A DNA stretch of 15,039 nt from JBOHER01 sp050701115. Its GTDB lineage: Bacteria > Actinomycetota > Actinomycetes > Mycobacteriales > Pseudonocardiaceae. A model generated the notes under the pieces. It ran no database searches, was not told the DNA's origin, and worked only from the letters and a program-made list of their open reading frames with translations. Positions within the stretch are counted from its first letter, which is position 1. Each line of letters starts with the position of its first letter. Location: the NCBI GenBank assembly GCA_050701115.1, contig JBOHER010000432.1, positions 1 through 15,039 of the forward strand, written 5' to 3'. Positions 1-8,766 of the stretch are shown piece after piece. A program made the translations under genes and the position numbers.

Positions 1-42
1 CCAAAGCTCCCTTCATGCCACTTGAGCGCCGCCCACCTGCGC

Positions 43-1971
43 TCAGTCGTCGTCCTGACCGGGCGTCGTCTTGGACACCTGCATCAGGAACTCGATGTTG
101 GTCTTGCTCTTGCGGAGCCGGTCGAGCAGCAGGTCGATGGCCTGCTGCGAGTCCAGCGCGTGCAGGACCCGGTGCAGCTTGACCGTCACGGCGTGCTCGT
201 CCGGCGAGAGCAGCAGCTCTTCCTTACGGGTACCCGACGGGTTGACGTCGACCGCGGGGAACACCCTGCGCTCGGCGATCTTGCGGTCCAGCTTCAGCTC
301 CGCGTTACCGGTGCCCTTGAACTCCTCGAAGATGACCGTGTCCATGGTGGAACCGGTCTCGACCATCGCGGTGGCGAAGATGGTCAGGGAGCCGCCGTTC
401 TCGATGTTGCGGGCCGCGCCGAGGAACCGCTTGGGCGGATACAGCGCGGTGGAGTCCACACCACCGGAAAGGATCCGGCCGGAAGCCGGTGCCGCGAGGT
501 TGTACGCGCGGCCGAGGCGGGTGATCGAGTCGAGCAGCACGACCACGTCGTGACCCATCTCGACCAGGCGCTTGGCCCGTTCGATGGACAGCTCGGCGAT
601 CGTGGTGTGATCGGCGGGCGGCCGGTCGAAGGTGGAGGCGATGACCTCGCCCTTCACCGAACGCTGCATGTCGGTGACTTCTTCGGGACGCTCGTCGACG
701 AGAACCACCATCAGCCAGCATTCCGGGTTGTTGGTGGCGATCGCGTTGGCGAGATCCTGCAGGATCGTGGTCTTACCCGCCTTTGGCGGTGACACGATCA
801 GCGCACGCTGGCCCTTACCGACCGGCATGATCAGGTCGATCACCCGGGTGGTCAGCTTGTGCGACTCGGTCTCCAGGCGCAGCCGCTCGTTGGGATACAG
901 CGGAGTCATCTTGGTGAACTCCGGCCGGTTCTTGGCCTTGTCCGGCTCGAGGCCGTTGATGCTGTCCACCCTGACCAGCGGGTTGAACTTCTGGCGCTGC
1001 TGCTCACCCTCGCGCGGCTGGCGCACCACACCGGTGATCGCGTCACCGCGGCGCAGGCCGAACTTCCGCACCAACGACAGCGAGACGTAGACGTCGTTCG
1101 GGCCCGACAGGTAACCGGAGGTACGCACGAAGGCGTAGTTGTCCAAGACATCGAGGATGCCCGCCACCGGCAGCAGGACGTCGTCCTCGCGGATCTCGGT
1201 ATCCGGCGCACCACCCTCGCTGCGGCCACCACGGCGCCTGCGGTCCCGGGACCGCCGGTTCCGCCTGCCGCCGCGGTCCTCGTCATCGTCCTGGCCGCCG
1301 CGGCCGCCGCCCTGCTGGCGGTTACCGCCGTCACCACGGTTGCCGCGCTGCTCACCGCGGCCCTGGTCACCGTCACCGCGGCCGCCCTGCTCGCGAGGAC
1401 CCTGGTCGGAGCCCTGATCGTCGCGCTGGCCCTGGCTTTCCGGGCTACCGGCCGCCCGTGCCGCGCCCCGCCTGCGGCGTCCGCCATCCCTACGACCGCC
1501 GTCGCCGGCCTGGCCGGACTCCTCGGTGCCCTGCACTCGCGCGCTGCCACCGTCCGCGGAGCCTGCCGGCTCCTGTGCGGCCCGCGCGGGAGCTTGCTGC
1601 TCCTCCTTCGCCGGTGGCTCGGACAGGGTCCGGGTCGCCTCGGCCGGGGTGTCACCGCCGTTGGCAGGTGCGTCGTCGCCTGCCTGAGCCGCGCGGCGCT
1701 TCGACTTGCCCTGACGTTCGCGAATGGCCGCGATCAGGTCACCCTTACGCATACCCGAGGTGTCGGAGATACCCATTTCACCTGCGAGTTCACGCAGTTC
1801 GGCTATGACCATGCCGGACAGTCCACCGGCACGGCGCTTCGGCGCCCCGGCGTTGCCATCGGTCTGAGTGCTGCCATTGGCCTGCGGTGCGGTGTCCACC
1901 GTCACGTTCTCGCTCCCCGATACTGCTGATTGAGTTTCCGCGTCGCCGCGTAAAAGATCGGTGTTGCTCAC
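43..1971 (-). CDS. rho: Transcription termination factor Rho, actinobacterial long form
   Basis: Rho is a hexameric RNA-dependent ATPase/helicase that loads on C-rich nascent RNA and releases RNA polymerase. The product is 642 aa from a GTG at 1971. I chose this start because AGGAAGG lies a few bases upstream and the open frame further upstream reads as non-coding leader. Residues about 51-86 are the Rho_N helical domain. Residues about 95-255 are a low-complexity insert rich in Arg, Gly, Asp and Gln. The RNA-binding cold-shock-like domain is about 262-340. The ATPase core has the P-loop PPKAGKTT (395-402), the DERPEEVTDM segment (427-436), Walker B VVVLLD (476-481) and the Q/R-loop region SGGVDSTALYPPKRF (502-516). 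All core motifs look intact. The length fits actinobacterial Rho and is longer than the roughly 420-residue E. coli protein because of the insert. The gene stands alone downstream of thrB with its own candidate promoter. Confidence 0.97.
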   Translation of the reverse strand: MSNTDLLRGDAETQSAVSGSENVTVDTAPQANGSTQTDGNAGAPKRRAGGLSGMVIAELRELAGEMGISDTSGMRKGDLIAAIRERQGKSKRRAAQAGDDAPANGGDTPAEATRTLSEPPAKEEQQAPARAAQEPAGSADGGSARVQGTEESGQAGDGGRRDGGRRRRGAARAAGSPESQGQRDDQGSDQGPREQGGRGDGDQGRGEQRGNRGDGGNRQQGGGRGGQDDDEDRGGRRNRRSRDRRRRGGRSEGGAPDTEIREDDVLLPVAGILDVLDNYAFVRTSGYLSGPNDVYVSLSLVRKFGLRRGDAITGVVRQPREGEQQRQKFNPLVRVDSINGLEPDKAKNRPEFTKMTPLYPNERLRLETESHKLTTRVIDLIMPVGKGQRALIVSPPKAGKTTILQDLANAIATNNPECWLMVVLVDERPEEVTDMQRSVKGEVIASTFDRPPADHTTIAELSIERAKRLVEMGHDVVVLLDSITRLGRAYNLAAPASGRILSGGVDSTALYPPKRFLGAARNIENGGSLTIFATAMVETGSTMDTVIFEEFKGTGNAELKLDRKIAERRVFPAVDVNPSGTRKEELLLSPDEHAVTVKLHRVLHALDSQQAIDLLLDRLRKSKTNIEFLMQVSKTTPGQDDD

Positions 1972-2228
1972 ACAAGTCCTTCCTGACCGATCCCCGCCCC
2001 TGCGTGGATCAGCGCCAGGCGCCACCCGCTGCTGAGTGCGAGACGGCGCATTGCCCCCTGTGCGAGCGGATCCGGCAGGGATTGTGTAATCACTGCGGCA
2101 GGGCCGCCGGCACGGGATCTGCGGGCTCCAAGGTGGAGCACGCCAAATCGGCCACCGCGCCGACCGGGTACCCACCTCTGCCACCCCTACCCTGGTTTGG
2201 GTGGGAGACGCCTGAAGCGATAGATGCG

Positions 2229-2248
2229 CTCCGGGAAGAAACCCGGAG
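2229..2248 (-). terminator. 7-bp perfect hairpin in the thrB-rho gap
   Basis: CTCCGGG (2229-2235) and CCCGGAG (2242-2248) form a perfect 7-bp stem with a 6-nt loop. No U-tract follows on the minus strand, but many actinobacterial terminators lack one. It lies about 105 bp past the thrB stop, so it could end the thr operon. It also lies downstream of the candidate rho promoter and could instead be a structural element of the rho leader. Confidence 0.3.
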
Positions 2249-2291
2249 ACAACACCGGGTGCGGAATGCGCACGGTGATCGAACGCCCTTG

Positions 2292-2320
2292 AGCCTAGAC
2301 GCCACACGTTACGCGTGCAA
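2292..2320 (-). promoter_or_regulatory. Candidate rho promoter (SigA-like)
   Basis: On the minus strand, TTGCAC (2320-2315) is followed after exactly 17 bp by TAGGCT (2297-2292). The second box fits the TAnnnT pattern of actinobacterial -10 elements; the first keeps only the TTG of the consensus. Transcription would begin near 2285. It lies about 30 bp past the thrB stop and would give rho its own transcript. Read by eye only. Confidence 0.4.
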
Positions 2321-2352
2321 CAACCACCCCCCGAAATCAGAGAGGGTTATTC

Positions 2353-3243
2353 CTACGGCGTGGTGACCCGCACCCCGGAGAGGTCGATCGGTAGTTCGCT
2401 GACGCTGAAACCGGTGCTGTCCACATCGGCGGGCAGGGTCCCGTCGGTAGTGAGCACCAGCACGGTCGGCCCGGCGCCCGACACGGTCGCCGCGATCCCG
2501 CGCTCCCGCAGGTCCGCGATCAGGCGCGTGGTGGCCGGATAGGCCGGGGCGCGGTAACCCTGGTGCAGCCGGTCCTCGGTGCCCGGCAGGAGCAACCCCG
2601 GGTCGCGGGTCAGCGCGTGCAGGCCCAATGCCGCCCGTCCGGCGGAGAATGCCGCATCCGCGTGCGGGATCCGCTTGGGGAGCAGGCCCCTGGTGGCTTC
2701 GGTGGAGGAACGCTGCTCAGGCACCGCGACCAGCGGCCGGATACCCGGGTGCGGGTCCATCCGCACTGCCCGCCAGGCCTGCGCAGCGTTCTCGTCATGC
2801 CAAGCGAGCACAATCCCGCCGAGCAGGCTGGCCGCCGCGTTGTCGGCGTGACCTTCGAACTCGGCTGCCAGCCCCAGCGCAGCGGCGTCGATGTCCTTGC
2901 CCGCCAACGCATATCCGGCCGCGATGCCCGCGACCACTGCGGCCGCGGACGAGCCGAGACCGCGGGCGTGCGGAATCGTGTTGTGGCAGCGCAGATGCAA
3001 CCCGCTCGGGCGCACACCGAGGTGCAGGCAGGCACGGTGCACGGCACGCACGACCAAGTGCGTCTCGTCGGTGGGCAGACCGGACACGTCTCCGGCACCG
3101 GCATCGATGACCTCGACCACAAGGCCGGTGTCCATCGGGCTGACCTCGACGAGGTCATACAGCCCGAGTGCCATGCCCAGCGCGTCGAAGCCCGGCCCGA
3201 GATTGGCGGTGGACGCGGGCACCCTGACGCGGAACCCGGTCAC
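2353..3243 (-). CDS. thrB: Homoserine kinase (GHMP kinase family)
   Basis: This enzyme phosphorylates L-homoserine with ATP to O-phosphohomoserine, the substrate of the threonine synthase encoded just upstream. The product is 296 aa from GTG at 3243; a longer open frame runs into thrC but its extra residues are antisense-like noise. GHMP motifs are present: PASTANLGPGFD (9-20), the phosphate-binding loop PHARGLGSSAA (91-101), GHADN (131-135, usually GHPDN) and the C-terminal VSGAGPTV (254-261). The GTG overlaps the thrC stop as GTGA, so translation is probably coupled. Length is normal for the family. It is the last gene of the operon, and rho follows after a gap. Confidence 0.96.
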   Translation of the reverse strand: MTGFRVRVPASTANLGPGFDALGMALGLYDLVEVSPMDTGLVVEVIDAGAGDVSGLPTDETHLVVRAVHRACLHLGVRPSGLHLRCHNTIPHARGLGSSAAAVVAGIAAGYALAGKDIDAAALGLAAEFEGHADNAAASLLGGIVLAWHDENAAQAWRAVRMDPHPGIRPLVAVPEQRSSTEATRGLLPKRIPHADAAFSAGRAALGLHALTRDPGLLLPGTEDRLHQGYRAPAYPATTRLIADLRERGIAATVSGAGPTVLVLTTDGTLPADVDSTGFSVSELPIDLSGVRVTTP

Positions 3244-4310
3244 GGGAGCTCCAGCGCCACCGCCACCGCATCGGGGTCGACCGGCAACGGCTCGACCTCG
3301 ACATTGCCCTCCAGCGCCGTGCCGGGATCCTTCAGCCCATGGCCGGTGACGGTGCAGACCACCAACGATCCGCGCGGAATCCGACCATCCGCCGCGGTGA
3401 TCAGCAGGCCCGCCACGCTGGTCGCGGACGCGGGCTCGACGAACACCCCTTCCTTGGCGGCGAGCAACCGGTAGGCCGCCAGGATCTGCTCGTCGGTCGC
3501 CGCCTCGAACAGGCCACCCGATGAGTTCTTCGCGTGCACAGCGGAATCCCAGGAAGCCGGGCTGCCCACCCGGATAGCCGTGGCGATCGTGTCGGGGTCG
3601 GCGACCGGCTTGCCGTGCACCAGCGGGGCGGCACCTGCCGCCTGGAAACCGAACATCCGCGGCGTGGAGTCCACGACCCCGTCGGCCGCGTACTCCGAAT
3701 AGCCCGCCCAGTACGCGGTGATGTTGCCTGCGTTGCCGACCGGCAGGCAGTGGATATCGGGGGCCCGGGTCAGTACGTCGCAGATCTCCCACGCGGCCGT
3801 CTTCTGGCCGACCAGGCGCACCGGGTTGACCGAGTTGACCAGGGTGACCGGGTGGTCTGCCGCTGTTTTGCGCGCCAGTTCCAGGCAGTCGTCGAAGTTG
3901 CCGTCGACCTGCAGGATCCTGGCCCCGTGCAGGACGGCCTGGGCGAGCTTGCCCATCGCGATCTTGCCCTCGGGTACCAGGACCGCGCAGATCAGGCCTG
4001 CCCGCGCGGCATAGGCGGCCGCCGAGGCCGAGGTATTTCCGGTGGACGCACAGATGACCGCGCGCAGCCCGCTCGCGAGGGCGTGCGTGATCGCCACGGT
4101 CATTCCGCGGTCCTTGAACGAACCGGTCGGGTTCGCACCCTCAACCTTGAGGTACACCTCGCAACCGGTCAGTTCGGACAGATGCGGAGCGGCCACCAGC
4201 GGCGTGTTGCCCTCGCCGAGCGTGATCACCTTGGCGCCGCCCGGAATCGGGATCCGCGCCGAGTACGCGTTGATGATCCCCGGCCAACCAGGCACAACCC
4301 CAGCCTTCAC
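3240..4310 (-). CDS. thrC: Threonine synthase (PLP-dependent)
   Basis: This enzyme converts O-phosphohomoserine and water to L-threonine and phosphate, the last step of threonine synthesis. The product is 356 aa and belongs to the fold-type II PLP enzymes. The Schiff-base lysine is K66 in PTGSFKDRGM (61-70). The PLP-phosphate loop is GNAGN (192-196). Other family segments include CASTGNTSASAAAYAARAG (87-105) and the C-terminal VTGHGLKDP. It closely resembles mycobacterial ThrC as I recall it. The start is GTG at 4310, overlapping the hom stop as GTGA; its own stop overlaps the thrB start in the same way. Confidence 0.97.
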   Translation of the reverse strand: MKAGVVPGWPGIINAYSARIPIPGGAKVITLGEGNTPLVAAPHLSELTGCEVYLKVEGANPTGSFKDRGMTVAITHALASGLRAVICASTGNTSASAAAYAARAGLICAVLVPEGKIAMGKLAQAVLHGARILQVDGNFDDCLELARKTAADHPVTLVNSVNPVRLVGQKTAAWEICDVLTRAPDIHCLPVGNAGNITAYWAGYSEYAADGVVDSTPRMFGFQAAGAAPLVHGKPVADPDTIATAIRVGSPASWDSAVHAKNSSGGLFEAATDEQILAAYRLLAAKEGVFVEPASATSVAGLLITAADGRIPRGSLVVCTVTGHGLKDPGTALEGNVEVEPLPVDPDAVAVALELP

Positions 4311-5656
4311 GTATCTTCGCCTTCCACCCGCATCACGCTGATCACTTCACGTACCACGTCGAGCTTGGAGATGTCGTCCACAGTGGCCTGCAACGCGGAG
4401 TCCGGTGCGGCATGCGTGACGACCACCAGGCTCGCTGTCGAGTTCTGGTCCCGCTGTCGCACGGCCGCGATGCTCACATTGTGATCGGCGAACACCAGCG
4501 CGACCTGCGCGAGCACGCCCGGCTTGTCGGCCACATCCAGGCTGATGTGATACCGGGTCGGGGTTTTGCCCATCGGCCGGATCGGCAACGCGGCATGCGC
4601 TGATTCGCGCGGTCCACGGCCACCGACCACCCGGTTGCGGGCCACCGCGACCAGATCACCGAGCACCGCGCTCGCGGTCGGCGACCCCCCCGCACCCTGG
4701 CCGAAGAACATCAGCTCACCCGCTGCGTCCGCCTCGACGTATACCGCGTTGAACGCTCCGCCGACACCGGCAAGTTGGTGCGAGAGCGGAATCATCGCCG
4801 GATGCACCCTGGCCGAGACCGATTCGGACCCGTCGGCATCCACCACGCGCTCGCAGATGGCCAGCAGTTTGACGGTCCGGCCGAGGACCTTGGCTGCCTC
4901 GATGTCGGACGCGCCGACCGCCGAGATACCCTCGCGGTACACGTCACCGGCGGTGACCCGGGTGTGGAAGGCCAGCGAGGCAAGGATGGCCGCCTTGGAC
5001 GCGGCGTCGTAGCCGTCGACGTCGGCCGTCGGGTCGGCCTCGGCATAACCGAGCCTGCTCGCCTCTTCGAGGGTTTCCGCGTAGCTGGAGCCGGTGGAGT
5101 CCATGGCGGAGAGGATGTAGTTGGTCGTGCCGTTGACGATGCCCATCACCTTGGTGATCCGATCGCCCGCCAGCGATTCGCGCAGCGGTCGCAGCAACGG
5201 GATCGCGCCTGCGACGGCAGCCTCGAAGTACAGGTCCGCGCCTGCGGCATCGGCCGCCTCGGACAGCTCGGCTGAGTACTCGGCCAACAGCGCTTTGTTC
5301 GCGGTGACAACGGATTTGCCTGAGCGCAGCGCGGTCAGCAGCCAGGTTCGCACCGGTTCGATGCCGCCGATCAACTCGACTACGACGTCGACGTCGTCCC
5401 GTTCGACCAAGCTCGCCGCGTCCGAGGTGAGCAGCTCAGCAGGCAGTTCGGGGTGCTTGTCCGGCCTGCGCACCGCGATTCCGGCGAGTTCGACCGGAGC
5501 ACCCGCGCGGGCCGAGAGTTCGCCTGCCTGCTCGGTCAGCAACCGAGCGACTTCACCGCCGACCGTGCCGCAGCCGAGCAGGGCAACTCGCACCGGCCGA
5601 GCACCGGGTCGGCCCTCCTCGAGCACGTCCGTTGTGGACACCTCGTGGTCGGCCAT
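4307..5656 (-). CDS. hom: Homoserine dehydrogenase with C-terminal ACT domain
   Basis: This enzyme reduces aspartate semialdehyde to homoserine with NAD(P)H, the committed step toward threonine and methionine. The product is 449 aa from ATG at 5656. GGAGGTG lies just upstream of this ATG, which shares its A with the lysA stop (TGATG). The Rossmann motif LGCGTVGGEV is at 27-36. Catalytic-domain signatures are TANKALLAEY (118-127), GIVNGTTNYIL (172-182) and ADPTADVDGYDAASK (207-221), with candidate catalytic lysines K121 and K221. An ACT domain occupies about 368-445 (YHISLDVADKPGVLAQ), which in this family commonly gives feedback inhibition by threonine. A longer open frame reaches back into lysA but is not needed. 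Confidence 0.97.
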   Translation of the reverse strand: MADHEVSTTDVLEEGRPGARPVRVALLGCGTVGGEVARLLTEQAGELSARAGAPVELAGIAVRRPDKHPELPAELLTSDAASLVERDDVDVVVELIGGIEPVRTWLLTALRSGKSVVTANKALLAEYSAELSEAADAAGADLYFEAAVAGAIPLLRPLRESLAGDRITKVMGIVNGTTNYILSAMDSTGSSYAETLEEASRLGYAEADPTADVDGYDAASKAAILASLAFHTRVTAGDVYREGISAVGASDIEAAKVLGRTVKLLAICERVVDADGSESVSARVHPAMIPLSHQLAGVGGAFNAVYVEADAAGELMFFGQGAGGSPTASAVLGDLVAVARNRVVGGRGPRESAHAALPIRPMGKTPTRYHISLDVADKPGVLAQVALVFADHNVSIAAVRQRDQNSTASLVVVTHAAPDSALQATVDDISKLDVVREVISVMRVEGEDT

Positions 5657-7092
5657 CACGACACCTCCAAGCGCATCAAGTCCTCGATCGTCTCCCGTCG
5701 CAGCAAGGGCCTGGCGCTGCCGTTGCGTACGGCGACCACAGCCGGGCGCGGCTGGCGGTTGTAGCCGCTGGCCATCGAGTAGCAGTACGCGCCGGTAGCC
5801 GCGACCGCGATCAGATCCCCGGGAGCCAGGTTGTCCGGCAGCCAGCAATCGCGCACCACGACGTCGCCGGACTCGCAGTGCTTGCCGACGACACGGCACA
5901 GGGTCGCACCGACGGTGTCGTTTCCGTCGTCGCTCGACCGGGATACCAGCCTGCAGTCATACACCGCGTCGTAGAGCGCGGTGCGTATGTTGTCGCTCAT
6001 CCCGCCGTCGACGCTGACGTAGCGCCGGACCGCGCCGTCGCCGAGTGACACATCCTTGATCGTGCCGACCTCGTACAGGGTGACCGTGCCTGGACCGGCG
6101 ATGGCTCGGCCCGGCTCACCGGCGATCTTGGGCATCGGCAGCCCGGCGAAGTCGCACTCCTTGCGGACCATCTCCCTGATCTGGGTGACCATCTGCGCGG
6201 GCGGCGGCGGATTGTCCTTGTCGGTGTAGGAGATACCGAACCCGCCACCGAGGTCCACAATGGACAGCTGATCGGCCAGCTCCTGGCCGTGTTCCTTGCA
6301 CAGCTCGGCAATCAGCCCGATCACCCTGCGCGCGGCTACCTCGAAACCGTCCGCGTCGAAGATCTGCGAACCGATGTGACTGTGCAGGCCGACCAGCTCG
6401 AGTGAGGACGCGGTCAGCACCCTCCGGACCGCCTCAGCGGCATCTCCGGACGCGAGGGAGAAGCCGAACTTCTGATCCTCGTGCGCGGTCGCGATGAACT
6501 CGTGGGTGTGCGCCTCGACGCCGACGGTGACCCGCACCAGAACCTGCTGCACCACGCCGCGGTCCTCGGCCACCTTGGCCAGCCTGGCGATCTCCAGGTA
6601 GGAGTCGAGCACCACGGTCCCGACACCCGCGTCGACCGCGGCTTCCAGTTCGGCAACGGACTTGTTGTTGCCGTGGAAGGTGATCCGCTCGGCGGGGAAG
6701 TCAACCTGCATGGCGATCGCCAGCTCTCCCCCGCTGCACACGTCCAGGCTGAGGCCCTGCGCTTCCACCCAGCGAGCGATGTCCTTGCTCAGGAACGCCT
6801 TGGACGCGTAGTGCACAAGCGTGGGGTCCTCGAATGCCTCGGCGTACTCCGCGCAGCGTGACTTGAAATCACCCTCGTCGACCACGAACAGCGGGGTGCC
6901 GTAGGTCTGCGCCAGCTCGCGCACGTCGACACCGGCGATCCGCACGACGCCGTCCGGCGCGCGGTAGGTGTTGCGTGGCCAGACCTTCGGGTACAGGCGG
7001 TCCAGCTCGTCCGATGTGGACGGAGGGAACCCTGAGGTGTCGGCATGCGGGTGAACCTCGGCGTGCCGTGGGCCCGCGGGGTGAGCGCACAT
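5656..7092 (-). CDS. lysA: Diaminopimelate decarboxylase
   Basis: This PLP enzyme decarboxylates meso-diaminopimelate to L-lysine, the last step of lysine synthesis. It also draws from the diaminopimelate pool used for peptidoglycan. The product is 478 aa. The PLP lysine is K98 in VHYASKAF. Further barrel motifs are HGNNKS (140-145), HSHIGSQ (237-243), GGGFGI (282-287) and EPGRAIAGPG (326-335). The second-domain catalytic cysteine is C406 in HCESGD (405-410). The family-typical ATGAYCYSM is at 432-440. The ATG at 7092 is 6 nt after the argS stop, with only a weak purine-rich GAGAAG as ribosome binding site. About 30 N-terminal residues extend beyond the mycobacterial protein as I recall it, so a slightly later start cannot be excluded. 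Confidence 0.96.
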   Translation of the reverse strand: MCAHPAGPRHAEVHPHADTSGFPPSTSDELDRLYPKVWPRNTYRAPDGVVRIAGVDVRELAQTYGTPLFVVDEGDFKSRCAEYAEAFEDPTLVHYASKAFLSKDIARWVEAQGLSLDVCSGGELAIAMQVDFPAERITFHGNNKSVAELEAAVDAGVGTVVLDSYLEIARLAKVAEDRGVVQQVLVRVTVGVEAHTHEFIATAHEDQKFGFSLASGDAAEAVRRVLTASSLELVGLHSHIGSQIFDADGFEVAARRVIGLIAELCKEHGQELADQLSIVDLGGGFGISYTDKDNPPPPAQMVTQIREMVRKECDFAGLPMPKIAGEPGRAIAGPGTVTLYEVGTIKDVSLGDGAVRRYVSVDGGMSDNIRTALYDAVYDCRLVSRSSDDGNDTVGATLCRVVGKHCESGDVVVRDCWLPDNLAPGDLIAVAATGAYCYSMASGYNRQPRPAVVAVRNGSARPLLRRETIEDLMRLEVS

Positions 7093-7098
7093 CTTCTC

Positions 7099-8760
7099 TT
7101 ACATCCGTTCCGGGGCGGAAACGCCCAGCAGTCCAAGGCCGTTGGCGAGAACCTGCCGGGCCGCCACACAGAGGGCAAGCCGGGCGATGGTCAGACCGGT
7201 GGCCCCTTCGTCGCCCTGCGGCAGGACTCGCGCGGCGTCATAGAACTTGTGGTACGCACTGGCGAGTTCCTCGAGGTACCGGGTGACGCGATGCGGTTCC
7301 CGCAGTTCGGCCGCGCGAGCGACCACCTTGGGGAACTCGCCAATCGTACGGATCAAGTCGCCTTCCCTCGGGTGGGTCAGCAGGCCGAAGTCGACCTCGT
7401 CGTTCGCCGGAGTGGCCAAACCCAGGTCCGCGGCGTTGCGCTGCAACGAAGCGAGCCGCGCGTGCGCGTACTGCACATAGAACACCGGGTTTTCGTTGGT
7501 GTGCTTGCGAAGCAGGTCCAGATCGATGTCCACGCCCGAGCCGGGCGAGTACCGGGTGAGCTCGTACCGGGCGGCATCGACGCCGACCGCCTCGACCAGA
7601 TCCTCCATGGTGATCACGGTGCCCGCCCGCTTGCTCATCCGGACCGGCTTGCCGTCGCTGACCAGGTTGACCATCTGGCCGATGAGCACCTCCACCACGT
7701 CCGGGTCGTCGCCGAGCGCGGCGGCGGCCGCCTTCAGGCGCCCGATGTATCCGTGGTGATCGGCGCCGAGCATGTACAGACAGAGGTCGGAGCCACGTTC
7801 GCGCTTGTCCTTCAGGTAGGCGATGTCGGCCGCGATGTAGGCCGGTGCGCCGTCACTCTTGATGACGACCCGATCCTTGTCGTCACCGAAGTCCGTCGAG
7901 CGCAGCCACCAGGCACCGTCGGCGAAGTAGACGGCGTCAGACGTCTTGAGCTGTTCGAGCACCGCCGCGACAGCGCCCGAGGAGTGCAGCGAGTCCTCGT
8001 GGAAGTACACGTCGAACTCGGTGCCGAACTCGTGCAGGCTGCGCTTGATCTCGGTGAACATCAGCTCGACGCCGATCCGCCGGAACGTCTCGTCACGCTC
8101 GGCATCGGGCAGGGTCAGAGCGCTCGGCTCGGCGCGCAGCACCTCGGCGGCGATGTCGGAGACGTAGCCACCGGCGTAGCCGTCCTCCGGGGCAGGCTCG
8201 CCGTTGGCCGCCGCGACCAAGGACTTAACGAACCGGTCGATCTGGACTCCCGCGTCATTGAAGTAGTACTCGCGGGTGACCTTCGCGCCCTGCGCCGCGA
8301 GCACCCGGCCGAGCGCGTCACCCACGGCCGCCCAGCGAGTACCGCCGAGGTGGATCGGCCCGGTGGGGTTGGCCGAGACGAACTCCAGGTTGATCGAGCG
8401 GCCGGACAGCGCGTCGCCGGTCCCGTAGCTCGCACCCACGGCAAGGACCTGGCGCACCAGCTCGCCCTGGGCATCGGCGGCCAGCCGGAGGTTGAGGAAG
8501 CCGGGCCCGGCCACCTCGACGGACGCCAGCCCCTCGGCCGCGGAAAGCTCGGTTGCCAGCGCTTCGGCCAGCTCACGCGGGGCCATGCCCACCCTCTTGG
8601 CCACCTGCAACGCCAGGTTGGTGGCATAGTCGCCGTGCTCGGGGTTGCGGGGACGCTCGATGGTCACCCGCACCGGGAGCACATCGGTGTCAAGGCCACG
8701 CGCCGCGAGTACCGCGGCAGTGGTCGATCGGACCAGGTCAGCGAGCGCAGCGGGAGTCAC
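7099..8760 (-). CDS. argS: Arginyl-tRNA synthetase (class I)
   Basis: This enzyme charges tRNA-Arg with arginine using ATP. The product is 553 aa from GTG at 8760, giving MTPAALADLVRST, which matches the usual N-terminus; a start at 8805 would add 15 unlikely residues. The N-terminal additional domain (about 1-95) recognises the tRNA elbow. The HIGH-like motif is in SANPTGPIHLGGTRW, with HLGG in place of HIGH. The KMSKS-like segment is VRMSKRAGTV. The C-terminal helical anticodon-binding domain ends in SAPERM. No Shine-Dalgarno is visible; a TACACT box 6 nt before the GTG suggests a leaderless mRNA. It is the first gene of the argS-lysA-hom-thrC-thrB run. Confidence 0.97.
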   Translation of the reverse strand: MTPAALADLVRSTTAAVLAARGLDTDVLPVRVTIERPRNPEHGDYATNLALQVAKRVGMAPRELAEALATELSAAEGLASVEVAGPGFLNLRLAADAQGELVRQVLAVGASYGTGDALSGRSINLEFVSANPTGPIHLGGTRWAAVGDALGRVLAAQGAKVTREYYFNDAGVQIDRFVKSLVAAANGEPAPEDGYAGGYVSDIAAEVLRAEPSALTLPDAERDETFRRIGVELMFTEIKRSLHEFGTEFDVYFHEDSLHSSGAVAAVLEQLKTSDAVYFADGAWWLRSTDFGDDKDRVVIKSDGAPAYIAADIAYLKDKRERGSDLCLYMLGADHHGYIGRLKAAAAALGDDPDVVEVLIGQMVNLVSDGKPVRMSKRAGTVITMEDLVEAVGVDAARYELTRYSPGSGVDIDLDLLRKHTNENPVFYVQYAHARLASLQRNAADLGLATPANDEVDFGLLTHPREGDLIRTIGEFPKVVARAAELREPHRVTRYLEELASAYHKFYDAARVLPQGDEGATGLTIARLALCVAARQVLANGLGLLGVSAPERM

Positions 8761-8766
8761 CAAGCG

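Larger units (their letters stand above)
1972..2352 (-). other. Intergenic region between thrB and rho (rho leader)
   Basis: This 381-bp gap separates the thrB stop from the rho start. I see no convincing gene: the minus-strand frame is open through part of it, but that translation has no protein-like motif. On the minus strand it holds, in order, a candidate promoter (2292-2320), a 7-bp hairpin (2229-2248), a C-rich and G-poor stretch (about 2185-2226) and the rho ribosome binding site AGGAAGG. If the promoter is real, the rho mRNA has a leader of about 310 nt. Confidence 0.6.

Noticed and set aside
1972..2307. N-terminal extension of Rho by 112 residues
   Set aside because: The extra residues show no Rho homology, and a GTG with AGGAAGG upstream at 1971 gives the usual Rho N-terminus.
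3244..3792. N-terminal extension of homoserine kinase by 183 residues
   Set aside because: It lies out of frame inside thrC and is Arg/Gly-rich; the GTG at 3243 overlapping the thrC stop gives the canonical protein.
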